A stretch of 64,000 nucleotides of DNA. Source: Lysobacter sp. Root76 (GTDB lineage Bacteria > Pseudomonadota > Gammaproteobacteria > Xanthomonadales > Xanthomonadaceae). Every line of letters begins with the position of its first letter. Within the stretch, counting starts at the first letter, position 1. Below the pieces are notes generated by a model, which was not told the DNA's origin, ran no database searches, and saw nothing but the letters and a program-made list of their open reading frames with translations. A program made the position numbers and the translations under genes. The DNA lies in NCBI RefSeq assembly GCF_001428685.1, contig NZ_LMIK01000005.1, forward strand, positions 391,224 through 455,223, given 5' to 3'. Of the stretch, positions 8,193-15,859 are shown one piece after another.

Positions 8193-11100
8193 GCGCCGTC
8201 GTCCCTGGTCCGAGCCCAAGCACGCCCGGCTGCGCCTGGCCGCGACTGCGGCGGCGGGGCTCGCGTTGGCGCTGCTGAGCGGGTTCGGCGGCGTGGTCGC
8301 CGCGGTCGCCGGCACCCTGGCGCAGCCGGCCTATGCGCTGGCGGTGCGGTTCTGGCGCGATGGCGCCGATCAGCCGCGCGCCGCGGCCTGGCTGCACGAC
8401 GCCGGTTCGGTGGCGCTGCTGTGGGCCGCGGGCGTGGCCGCGCTGGCGCTGGTGGTGGCCTGGCCCTTGTCGTCGCTGCTGCAGACCGGCTCGCTGATGG
8501 CGGCGCTGGGGCTGAGCGCGGTCGCCGGTGTCGCCCTGTTGGGCCTGTGGCGGGTGTGGCCGCTGTGGCATGAACTGGAGCGCGACGGCGGCGGCCTGCG
8601 CGAGTACTGGCAGGCCCTGGGCGAATTGGAGCTCGGCGCCTGGCGCGGACTGGGCGCGGCCGCGATAGTCGCCGCGCTGGCCGCCGCGGTGATCGCGCTG
8701 GCCTGGCCGGGTTTGTTGTCCGAGGGCGGGCGCTGGGCGTCGGCGGTCGCGCTGGCGCTGGGCTCGCCGCTGCTGCACTGGCTGCTGCAGCGGATCGAGC
8801 CGGCCGACCCGCTGCCGGGGCTGGATTTCGCCGTCGACGAAGAGCCGCTGGACGCCGCCCAGGCGCCGCTGCTCAGTGGCGAGCCGCTGGAGCCGGCGCT
8901 GTATGCGGCGGCGCGCGGCGGCCGGGTCGAGCGCGCGCTGGAACTGATCGAACTGGGCGCCGACGTCAACGCCGCGCCGCCCGCGGACGAGCGCGACCAG
9001 CGCAGTCTGGCGGTGCTGGCGGCGGTGCTGCCCGACCTGCGCCTGCTGCGCGCGCTGATCGCGCACGGCGTCGACCTCAATGCCGCCACCGCGGGCATGA
9101 CCCCGCTGCTGGCCGCGACCCGCGACAGCTGGCACGGCCGTCCGGACGCGGTCATGACCCTGCTCGCCAACGGCGCCGATCCGCGCCTGGCCGACGGCGA
9201 CGGCAATACCCCGCTGCACCACGCCGCGCGCAGTTCCGACCCCGGCGTGGCCGCGCTGCTGCGCGACGCCCAGGCCGAACTCGACCCGCTCAATCGCGAC
9301 GGCCAGTCGCCGCTGGGCGTGGCCTGCGCCGGCGGCAATTGGCGCCTGGCCAAGTTCCTGCTCGAACGCGGCGCGCGTCCGGAACCCGCCGGCGGCCAGC
9401 CGGTGCTGCTGGCCGCGGCCGGTACCGAAGAGGACGATCCGGCCGGCGTCAGCCTGCTGCTCAAGCAGAAGGCCAAGATCGACGCGCGCGACGGCCACGG
9501 CCGCAGCGCCCTGCACGAAGCCGCCTACGCCGGTCATCTGGACATCGTCAGCGTGCTGCTCGCCGCCGGCGCCGATCCCAATGCGATCGACGCGCGCAGC
9601 CGCACGCCCCTGCTGGAAGCCGCGCGCGGCGCGCGCCTGGGCGTGCTCGAGCGCCTGCTCGAACACCTGCCGCGCGGCGGCGTCGCCGAAGCGGCGATGA
9701 CCGACGCCGACGGCCGCAACGCGCTGGCGCTGGCCTGCATGGCCGACAACGCGACCCCGGCGCTGGTGCAGCGCCTGCTCGATCTGGGCGTGGACCCCGA
9801 ACAGCGCGACGCGATCGGCAAGCGCGCGGTGGATCGCGCCGCCGAGGCCGGGCGCTGGTCGCTGGTGGCCGCGCTCGACCGCGCCTATCCGCTGCCGGCC
9901 GCGGTCAGCGACGACGAGGCCGGCGACGCGCCGCTGCCCGACCGCATGCCCGCCAGCCTGCTGCGCGACGGCCTGCGCGAAGGCCGCGCCGCCGACCTGG
10001 GCGGCCTGGCCAAGCTGCTGACGCCGGCCGAACTGGGCGCCCAGCTGCACGACGAAGACAATGCGCCGTCGCCCGAACGCATCGCCTGGCTGCTGGCGCA
10101 GGGCGCCGACGCCGAAGCCCGCGACGCGCACGGCGACACTCCGATGTTCGCGCTGCTGGCGCGCGGTCCGGCCGCGGTCCCGGCGTTGCAGGCGCTGCTG
10201 CGGCGCGGCGTTTCGCCCGCCGGTGCCGGCGGCCTGGCGCGCTTCCTGGCCGCCTGCGCCAGCGCCGAGCAGGCCGCGCGCGGCCTGGAACAGTTCGCCC
10301 TGGACCTGATCGAACGCGGCGCCGACCCGTTCGCGCATTCGCGCAACGGCGACCCGCCGCTGGCGCTGGCCGTGCGCCTGGGCTGGACCCGCCTGGTCGA
10401 TCGCCTGGTCGAGATCGGCGTCGCCCTGGACACCCGCGACAGCCACGGCATGAGCGCGCTGCACCTGGCCGCCGCGCTCGGCCGCGAGACCATGCTCAAG
10501 CGCCTGGTCGCGCAGGGCGCATCGCCCGACCTGCTCGCCGCCGACGGCCAGAGCCCGCTCGGCGTGGCGCTGTCGACCGGCCGCCGCGACCTCGCCGACT
10601 GGCTGGACTGGCGCGGCTGGCCGCTGCCCAAGCGCCCGCTGCAGGCCTACGACGTGCCGGCCGCGGCGATCGTCGGCGACGCCGACGCGGTGCGCCGCCT
10701 GCTCGATCTCGGTCTGCCGGTGGATGCGCTCGACCGCCAGGGCTGCAGCGCGCTGCTGCGCGCGGCCGGCGGCGGCCATCGCGCCGTGGTCGATCTGCTG
10801 CTGGCGCGCGGCGCCGATCCGCAGCTGCCCGCGCATTCCGGCGCGACGCCCTTGTCGGCCGCGGTCAGTATGCGCCACGGCGAAATCGTCGACCGCCTGG
10901 TCGCCTCCGGCGCCTCGCTGGAACAGCGCCTGCCCGGCGGCCTGACCGTGCTGATGGTCGCCTGCGCGCTGGGCCTGACCGACCTCGCCGCACGCCTGCT
11001 TGCGGCCGGCGCCGACGTCCACGCCCAGGACGCGCAGGGCCGCATGGCCCTGCATTGCGCGTCCATGTACGGCTTCACCGCGCGCGAGCGCAGCCGCCTG

Positions 11101-11505
11101 GTGGCCCTGTTCGACACCCTGCTGCTGGCCGGCGTCGACGCCGATCAGTCCGCCGCCGGCGCCACTCCGCTGTTGCTGCTGCTGGGCGCGCGCGCCGAGC
11201 CCGGTACCGCCGCCGACGAGGAAGTGCTGGTCGCCGGCCTGGACCTGCTGCTCGACCACGACGCCGCGCTCGACGCCCAGGACCCGCGCGGCTTCGGCCC
11301 GCTGCACCTGGCGGCGTTGCACGGCCTGCTGCGGGTGGTCCAGCGTCTGCTGCGCGCGGGCGCCGATCCGGACCTGCGCGACGCCCTCAACCGCACCCCG
11401 CGCGAGATCGCGGTGATGCGCGGCTTCGTCGATATCGCCGCCGAGTTCGCCCCGCCGACGCCGGGCAACGGCGTGTCGATGGCGCGTTTCCTGCGCGAGC
11501 GTTGA
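8185..11505 (+). CDS. Large membrane-anchored ankyrin repeat protein
   Basis: 1106-residue protein. Residues of about 13-215 contain roughly five hydrophobic segments (for example LRLAATAAAGLALALLSGFGGVVAAV and VALLWAAGVAALALVVAW), so the N-terminus sits in the inner membrane. From about residue 235 to the end it is a long array of ankyrin repeats, at least fifteen, recognisable as GxTPLHxAAxxGxxxxVxxLLxxGADP (such as DGNTPLHHAAR, HGRSALHEAAYAGHLDIVSVLLAAGADPN, HGMSALHLAAALGRETMLKRL, GFGPLHLAALHGLLRVVQRLLRAGADPD). Ankyrin arrays bind proteins; the partner is unknown. The overlap with ycgL suggests the two act together. A long open frame on the opposite strand is a GC-driven shadow. Confidence 0.9.
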   Translation: MPERRRPWSEPKHARLRLAATAAAGLALALLSGFGGVVAAVAGTLAQPAYALAVRFWRDGADQPRAAAWLHDAGSVALLWAAGVAALALVVAWPLSSLLQTGSLMAALGLSAVAGVALLGLWRVWPLWHELERDGGGLREYWQALGELELGAWRGLGAAAIVAALAAAVIALAWPGLLSEGGRWASAVALALGSPLLHWLLQRIEPADPLPGLDFAVDEEPLDAAQAPLLSGEPLEPALYAAARGGRVERALELIELGADVNAAPPADERDQRSLAVLAAVLPDLRLLRALIAHGVDLNAATAGMTPLLAATRDSWHGRPDAVMTLLANGADPRLADGDGNTPLHHAARSSDPGVAALLRDAQAELDPLNRDGQSPLGVACAGGNWRLAKFLLERGARPEPAGGQPVLLAAAGTEEDDPAGVSLLLKQKAKIDARDGHGRSALHEAAYAGHLDIVSVLLAAGADPNAIDARSRTPLLEAARGARLGVLERLLEHLPRGGVAEAAMTDADGRNALALACMADNATPALVQRLLDLGVDPEQRDAIGKRAVDRAAEAGRWSLVAALDRAYPLPAAVSDDEAGDAPLPDRMPASLLRDGLREGRAADLGGLAKLLTPAELGAQLHDEDNAPSPERIAWLLAQGADAEARDAHGDTPMFALLARGPAAVPALQALLRRGVSPAGAGGLARFLAACASAEQAARGLEQFALDLIERGADPFAHSRNGDPPLALAVRLGWTRLVDRLVEIGVALDTRDSHGMSALHLAAALGRETMLKRLVAQGASPDLLAADGQSPLGVALSTGRRDLADWLDWRGWPLPKRPLQAYDVPAAAIVGDADAVRRLLDLGLPVDALDRQGCSALLRAAGGGHRAVVDLLLARGADPQLPAHSGATPLSAAVSMRHGEIVDRLVASGASLEQRLPGGLTVLMVACALGLTDLAARLLAAGADVHAQDAQGRMALHCASMYGFTARERSRLVALFDTLLLAGVDADQSAAGATPLLLLLGARAEPGTAADEEVLVAGLDLLLDHDAALDAQDPRGFGPLHLAALHGLLRVVQRLLRAGADPDLRDALNRTPREIAVMRGFVDIAAEFAPPTPGNGVSMARFLRER

Positions 11506-11518
11506 GTCGCCTAGCGAC

Positions 11519-11539
11519 GCGGCGCCGTTGCGGCGCCGC
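11519..11539. terminator. Possible hairpin terminator between convergent genes
   Basis: Perfect 8-bp stem GCGGCGCC / GGCGCCGC with a 5-base loop. It lies in the 39-bp gap between the ankyrin gene and the convergent antiporter gene. There is no T-run on either side, so a bidirectional stop is inferred from position only. Confidence 0.35.
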
Positions 11540-11544
11540 GCGGT

Positions 11545-13380
11545 TCAATGCAGCGAGCGCTGCGCCGCCGCGTCGGCCTCGGCGGTGATCTCGCCCAGGA
11601 TGCCTTCGCCCTGGTCGGCCTCGAACAGCTCTTCCAATTCCTTGCGCGCGTCCTTGGCCGACTGCAGCAGCGCGGCTTCGTCGTCGTGGACCAGGTACTG
11701 GGCGTTGAGCATGCGTTCGTCGTGCTCGCGGAAGCGTTCGGTGTGGTCGCGCGCGACCTCGGGCGCCACGCCCAGCGACGTCAGCACGTGCTCGCCCAGC
11801 TTGAGGCTGGAATAGAAGGTCTCGCGGATCGGCTCGGCGCCCAGGTCCATCAGCTGCCAGGCGTGCCGGCGGTCGCGTGCGCGCGCGAACACCTTGGCGC
11901 GCGGGTACAGCCGGCGCAGGGTGCGCACGGTGCGGATGTTGCCGTCGAGGTCGTCGATGGCGATCACGAACACGTCGACCTGGGCCGCGCCGGCCGAACG
12001 CAGCAGTTCGGGGCGCGCGGGATCGCCGTAATAGACCATGTTGCCGAAGCGGCGCATGAAGTCGACCTGGTCGGCGCTGTTCTCGATGGCGATGAACGGC
12101 ACTTTGTGCGCCAGCAGCAGGCGCGCGACGATCTGGCCGAAGCGGCCCATGCCCGCGATCATCACTTTGGGGTGGTTGTCGGGGATCCGGTCGAACTCGC
12201 GCTTGGGCTTGGCCTTCGGCGCGGCCGACAGCGCGCGAGAGATCGCGATCAGCAGCAGCGGCGTCAGCGCCATCGACACGCCGACCGCGGCGATCAGGCG
12301 ATCGCGGGACGGGTCGTCGAGCAGGCCGGCGTTGACCGCTTCGTTGAATACGATGAAGGCGAACTCGCCGCCCAGCGACATCACCGCCGCCAGCTGTATC
12401 GATTCGCGCCGGTCCAGGCCGCCCGGGTGCAGGCCGACGCCGAACAGCAGCGCGAACTTGATCAGCATCAGCACGGCCACCATCGCCGCGATCATCGCCG
12501 GCTCCGAGACCACGCGCTGCAGGTCGATGCTCATGCCCACGGCCATGAAGAACAGGCCCAGCAGCAGGCCCTTGAACGGATCGATCTGCGATTCGAGCTC
12601 GTGGCGGAATTCCGAGTCGGCCAGCAGCACGCCGGCGATGAAGGCGCCCAGGCCCGCCGACAGGCCGGCGATCTGCATCACCCAGGCCGCGCTGAGCACG
12701 GTCAGCAGCGCCGCGCCGGTGAACACTTCCGGCATCTGGGTGCGCGCGACGATCCGGAACACGTGCCGCAGCAGCACCCGGCCGCCGAAGATCACCGCCG
12801 CGATCGCGCCGACCGCCTTGGCGATGGCCATCCATTGCAGGCCGCCGCCGTGCACCGCCGCGGCCTTGCCCAGCAGCGGAATCGCCGCCAGCAGCGGGAT
12901 CGCGGCCAGGTCCTGGAACAGCAGGATCGCGAACGCGAGCCGGCCGTAGTCGCTGGTCAGTTCCTTGCGTTCGGACATCAACTGCAGGCAGACCGCGGTC
13001 GAAGACAGCGCCAGGCCCACGCCCACCACCACCGAGGCCTTCCATCCCAGGCCGCCGCCGAACATCGCGACCGCGCCCAGGGCCAGGCCGCTGAGCAGCA
13101 CCTGCAGGCCGCCGGCGCCGAACACCGGCTTGCGCATCACCCGCAGCCGCGACGGCGACAGTTCCAGGCCGATCACGAACAGCATCATGACCACGCCGAT
13201 TTCCGACGCCGCCAGCACCGGCTCGGCGTCGCGGATCACCTTGACCCCGTACGGGCCCAGGACCACGCCGGCGGCGAGATAGCCCAGCACCGCGCCCAGC
13301 CCGAAACGCCGGAAGACCGGCACCGCGATCACCGCGGCGAGCAGAAAGACCAAGGCGAGTTCCAGACCACCGCTATGCAT
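11545..13380 (-). CDS. CPA2 family monovalent cation/proton antiporter (KefB/KefC-like)
   Basis: Inner-membrane K+ (or Na+)/H+ antiporter of 611 residues. Residues 1-380 form the Na+/H+-exchanger domain with about 12-13 helices. It contains the family motifs GYLAAGVVLGPYG near residue 35 and LLFQDLAAIPLLA near residue 155, the latter with the transport-associated QDxxAIP signature of KefB/C. Residues of about 405-520 are a RCK/TrkA-N nucleotide-binding domain: KVMIAGMGRFGQIVARLL is the Rossmann GxGxxG, and IAIENSADQVDFMRRFGNMVYYGDP follows. Glutathione-gated K+ efflux is known for E. coli KefBC; the ancillary KefF/G flavoprotein is not adjacent, so gating is uncertain. Convergent with the ankyrin gene. 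Confidence 0.92.
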   Translation of the reverse strand: MHSGGLELALVFLLAAVIAVPVFRRFGLGAVLGYLAAGVVLGPYGVKVIRDAEPVLAASEIGVVMMLFVIGLELSPSRLRVMRKPVFGAGGLQVLLSGLALGAVAMFGGGLGWKASVVVGVGLALSSTAVCLQLMSERKELTSDYGRLAFAILLFQDLAAIPLLAAIPLLGKAAAVHGGGLQWMAIAKAVGAIAAVIFGGRVLLRHVFRIVARTQMPEVFTGAALLTVLSAAWVMQIAGLSAGLGAFIAGVLLADSEFRHELESQIDPFKGLLLGLFFMAVGMSIDLQRVVSEPAMIAAMVAVLMLIKFALLFGVGLHPGGLDRRESIQLAAVMSLGGEFAFIVFNEAVNAGLLDDPSRDRLIAAVGVSMALTPLLLIAISRALSAAPKAKPKREFDRIPDNHPKVMIAGMGRFGQIVARLLLAHKVPFIAIENSADQVDFMRRFGNMVYYGDPARPELLRSAGAAQVDVFVIAIDDLDGNIRTVRTLRRLYPRAKVFARARDRRHAWQLMDLGAEPIRETFYSSLKLGEHVLTSLGVAPEVARDHTERFREHDERMLNAQYLVHDDEAALLQSAKDARKELEELFEADQGEGILGEITAEADAAAQRSLH

Positions 13381-13665
13381 GCATCACCTCGTCGCTGAGT
13401 AGATCGCGCCGACCGCGATAGCGTCATCTTACCCAGCGCCGCCGCCGCGGTGGATGCGCGTTGGCGGGAAACAGCTTCCGCCGCAGCGGTCCAATCGCCG
13501 CCGATGGCGCGTCGCAGCACGGTCGGGCCGCGTCGCCGTGCGGCGAAACGGTGATTTAGGCCCGCCTGGCCCGCGCGCGCATTGCTAAGCTCGCAACGCG
13601 CGCGGCCGCTGCACCGGCAGGACGTCGGGGTCGCGCGCATTCACGGCAACCACAGGAGCTACACG

Positions 13666-14574
13666 ATGCAAGGAAACTCAAGCAAGTTGGCCGCGTTCGC
13701 GCTGGCCGCTCTTACCGGCGCCGCCCTCACCGGCGCCGCCCAGGCCCAGGCGCCGCAAGCCGCGCCCAAGCCGGCGGTGGACTCGATCATGACCACCCGC
13801 GTCGACAGCGAGATCGCGATCGACCCCAGCGGCGCCCTGATCGACTACCGCAGCGAAACGCCGCTGCCCGACGACGTCAGGACCAGCCTGGAGCGCCAGG
13901 TCCGCGCCTGGCGTTTCGAACCGGTGCTGGTCGAGGGCAAACCGGTCAAGGCCAAAACCCGCATGCGCATCACCCTGGCCTCGCGCCAGCTCGGCGACGA
14001 GCGCTACGCGGTCACCGTCGATAACGTCACCTTCCCCAGCAATGGTTCGGGAGTGTTGCCGGATGCGCCGCCGTCCGCGGTCACGGTCAGCAGCCGCAAG
14101 ATCGTTGCGCCGGCCTATCCCCAGGGCCTGGCGCGTGCCGGCGTCGGCGGCGTGGTGCTGCTGTACCTGCGCCTGTCGCCGGACGGCCGCGTGCTCGATG
14201 CCGCACCGGTGCAGACCAGCCTGCTCAACGTCTACGGCAACGACCGCAGCCTGGCCCAGGGCGTGTCGGCGCTGGAGCAGGCCACCGCGCGCGCCGCGCG
14301 CAGCTGGCAGTTCAACGTCCAGGTCCACACCGACCATCCCAGCGCGCGCGATCTCACCGTCAGCATGCCGGTGGAGTTCCAGGCCCCGGGCGCGCACGAG
14401 ACCCGACCCGGGCAATGGCGCACCGAAGTCCGCGGCGCGCGCCGCGAGGCGGCCTGGCTGCGCGACGACGCCGGCGCCCAGCGCATCGGCGTGTCCGATG
14501 TGGACTCTGGCGACGTGGTCCCGCTGGCGAGCGCGTTCAAGCTCGCCAGCGAAGTGCAGGGCCTCGCGCTGTAA
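13666..14574 (+). CDS. Secreted TonB-C-terminal-like protein
   Basis: 302-residue exported protein. The ATG at 13666 has CAGGAG eight bases upstream and opens a signal sequence or N-terminal anchor (MQGNSSKLAAFALAALTGAALTGAAQAQ). Residues of about 130-245 match the TonB C-terminal fold: IVAPAYPQGLARAGVGGVVLLYLRLSPDGRVLDAAPV ... ALEQATARAARSWQFN, the usual PxYPxxAxxxGxxGxVxL pattern. It lacks the long Pro-rich linker and cytoplasmic anchor of a true TonB, and no exbBD genes are adjacent, so an energy-transducing role is doubtful; many xanthomonad paralogues are stand-alone periplasmic proteins. Next on the same strand, 99 bp away, is another secreted protein. Confidence 0.75.
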   Translation: MQGNSSKLAAFALAALTGAALTGAAQAQAPQAAPKPAVDSIMTTRVDSEIAIDPSGALIDYRSETPLPDDVRTSLERQVRAWRFEPVLVEGKPVKAKTRMRITLASRQLGDERYAVTVDNVTFPSNGSGVLPDAPPSAVTVSSRKIVAPAYPQGLARAGVGGVVLLYLRLSPDGRVLDAAPVQTSLLNVYGNDRSLAQGVSALEQATARAARSWQFNVQVHTDHPSARDLTVSMPVEFQAPGAHETRPGQWRTEVRGARREAAWLRDDAGAQRIGVSDVDSGDVVPLASAFKLASEVQGLAL

Positions 14575-14673
14575 GCCGGCCCGCGGCCGCCGGGTTTATC
14601 TCCCGGCGGCCGTTGTCCGCCGCCGTGCGGTCCGTACGTCCGTCTATTGGGACAGCCACAAAGGACGGCGGCC

Positions 14674-15531
14674 ATGGGCGACTCGCAAGGAATACGCAAC
14701 GGCCCGAAGGCGTTGACGCTGGCGGCGGCACTGATCGCCGCCGCACTCATCGGCACGACTGCGCAGGCCCAGGGCGGCTCGGGTTACTTCCGTTACGCCG
14801 ATGCGCGCCTGGCGCTCAAGCACGCGGTCGCCGTGAGCGAAGAGCCGACCGATCGGGCCGACGAACGCCGCACCCTGGTGTTCCTCAGCGCCGAGCCGCT
14901 GGACGCGGCCGCGATCGCGGCCGCCTTCGACGCCGCCGACGCGGTGCGCGACCAGAAACCGGCGGGCGGCTACGTGCGCGTATGCATCGCCGCCGACGGC
15001 AGCGAGTGCGGCCTGTACTACTCGCCCGAGGGCTTCAACAGCGGCGGCTACGGCGAACTGAGCCTGCAGCGCAACGAGCCCGCCCACATCGCCGGCCGCT
15101 GGCTGCTGGCGAAGGGCGATTTCCTCGGCACGCCCTACGACTACGACCTGCGTTTCGACACCCCGATCGTGCCCGCGCCCGGCAGCGACCTGCCCGCCGG
15201 CGGCGGCGCGCCCGGCGCGGCCTACAACGCCTGGCTGGACGCCCTGGCCAAAGGCGACGTCGCCGCGCTGCGGCGCATGGGCGGCGAGGACGCGCGCTGG
15301 CGCTTTCCCGACGACGACCCGGGCACGGTCAAGGAATCGCTGAAATCCCTGCGCGACGGCGAACCGCTGCGCGCGCAGATTTCGCGCGGCCGCCAGCACG
15401 CCGACCAGGCCGTGCTCTGGGTGGAAGGGGTGGACCGCGACGACATCCGCCGCCGCGGCCGCGTGCTGATGCGCCGCAGCGCGGCGGGCTGGCAGCACGT
15501 CGAATCCGATCTCGACAGCGTCGACGAGTGA
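14674..15531 (+). CDS. Secreted protein of unknown function (possible effector immunity protein)
   Basis: I do not recognise a family. The ATG at 14674 follows AAAGGACGGCGG and opens a signal peptide (KALTLAAALIAAALIGTTAQAQ). The mature part is about 250 residues. It has two visible sections: residues 40-170 with SEEPTDRADERRTLVFLSAEPLDAAAIAAAF, a Cys pair (VRVCIAADGSECGLYY) and a beta-rich stretch, then a C-terminal domain (AAYNAWLDALAKGDVAALRRMGGEDARWRF ...) resembling SnoaL/NTF2-like periplasmic domains. It is the nearest gene upstream of the XVIPCD effector. In X-T4SS systems periplasmic immunity proteins are usually encoded there, which makes it a candidate, but the 328-bp gap weakens that idea. 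Confidence 0.7.
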   Translation: MGDSQGIRNGPKALTLAAALIAAALIGTTAQAQGGSGYFRYADARLALKHAVAVSEEPTDRADERRTLVFLSAEPLDAAAIAAAFDAADAVRDQKPAGGYVRVCIAADGSECGLYYSPEGFNSGGYGELSLQRNEPAHIAGRWLLAKGDFLGTPYDYDLRFDTPIVPAPGSDLPAGGGAPGAAYNAWLDALAKGDVAALRRMGGEDARWRFPDDDPGTVKESLKSLRDGEPLRAQISRGRQHADQAVLWVEGVDRDDIRRRGRVLMRRSAAGWQHVESDLDSVDE

Positions 15532-15859
15532 ATGCCGAACGCCTGCGGCCTGGATGCCATCCGACGGGATTGAGCATCCGCCCCGCCGGCTCCGAAGGCC
15601 TCGCACCACGGGGCTTTTCTCTCTGGGTCCGTCGCGCCGCGCAAGGCGAAACCGGCGTCCACGGCCGAATCCGGCATGCCACGCCGATACGGGCCGCCGC
15701 CTGCGGCCCCAGGCGGGCTCGGCCCGCCTGCCCGGCGCCCACCACACGCCCCCGAATTGCCCCGGTCACGGGACGGGCGCATGATTCAGGTTCGACCCCC
15801 GGCCGGAGCGCCAGGGGTCGGTACACCAGGAGCTAGTTCACCGAACAAGGAGTAAGTCC
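15532..15859. other. Intergenic region before the type IV effector
   Basis: 328 bases without a credible gene. It contains GC-rich inverted repeats (AGGCGGGC / GCCCGCCT at about 15711-15730 and the CGACCCC / GGGGTCG hairpin at 15793-15820) and an AAGGAG ribosome site about 10 bases before the effector start. The effector promoter is probably here, but I see no clear -35/-10 pair. Confidence 0.5.
15793..15820 (+). promoter_or_regulatory. Leader hairpin or operator upstream of the effector gene
   Basis: Perfect 7-bp inverted repeat CGACCCC / GGGGTCG separated by 14 bases, 40 bases before the effector start codon and about 26 bases before its AAGGAG ribosome site. It could be an operator or a 5'-leader stem. 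No function is known. Confidence 0.35.

Noticed and set aside
7888-11322. Open frame of more than 1100 codons antisense to the ankyrin gene
   Set aside because: Rich in Arg, Gln, Gly and Ala without domains; it mirrors the codon bias of the well-supported plus-strand ankyrin repeats. A shadow of GC-rich third positions.
13666-14574. True TonB protein
   Set aside because: It lacks the Pro-rich periplasm-spanning linker and no exbB/exbD genes are adjacent; described only as TonB-C-like.
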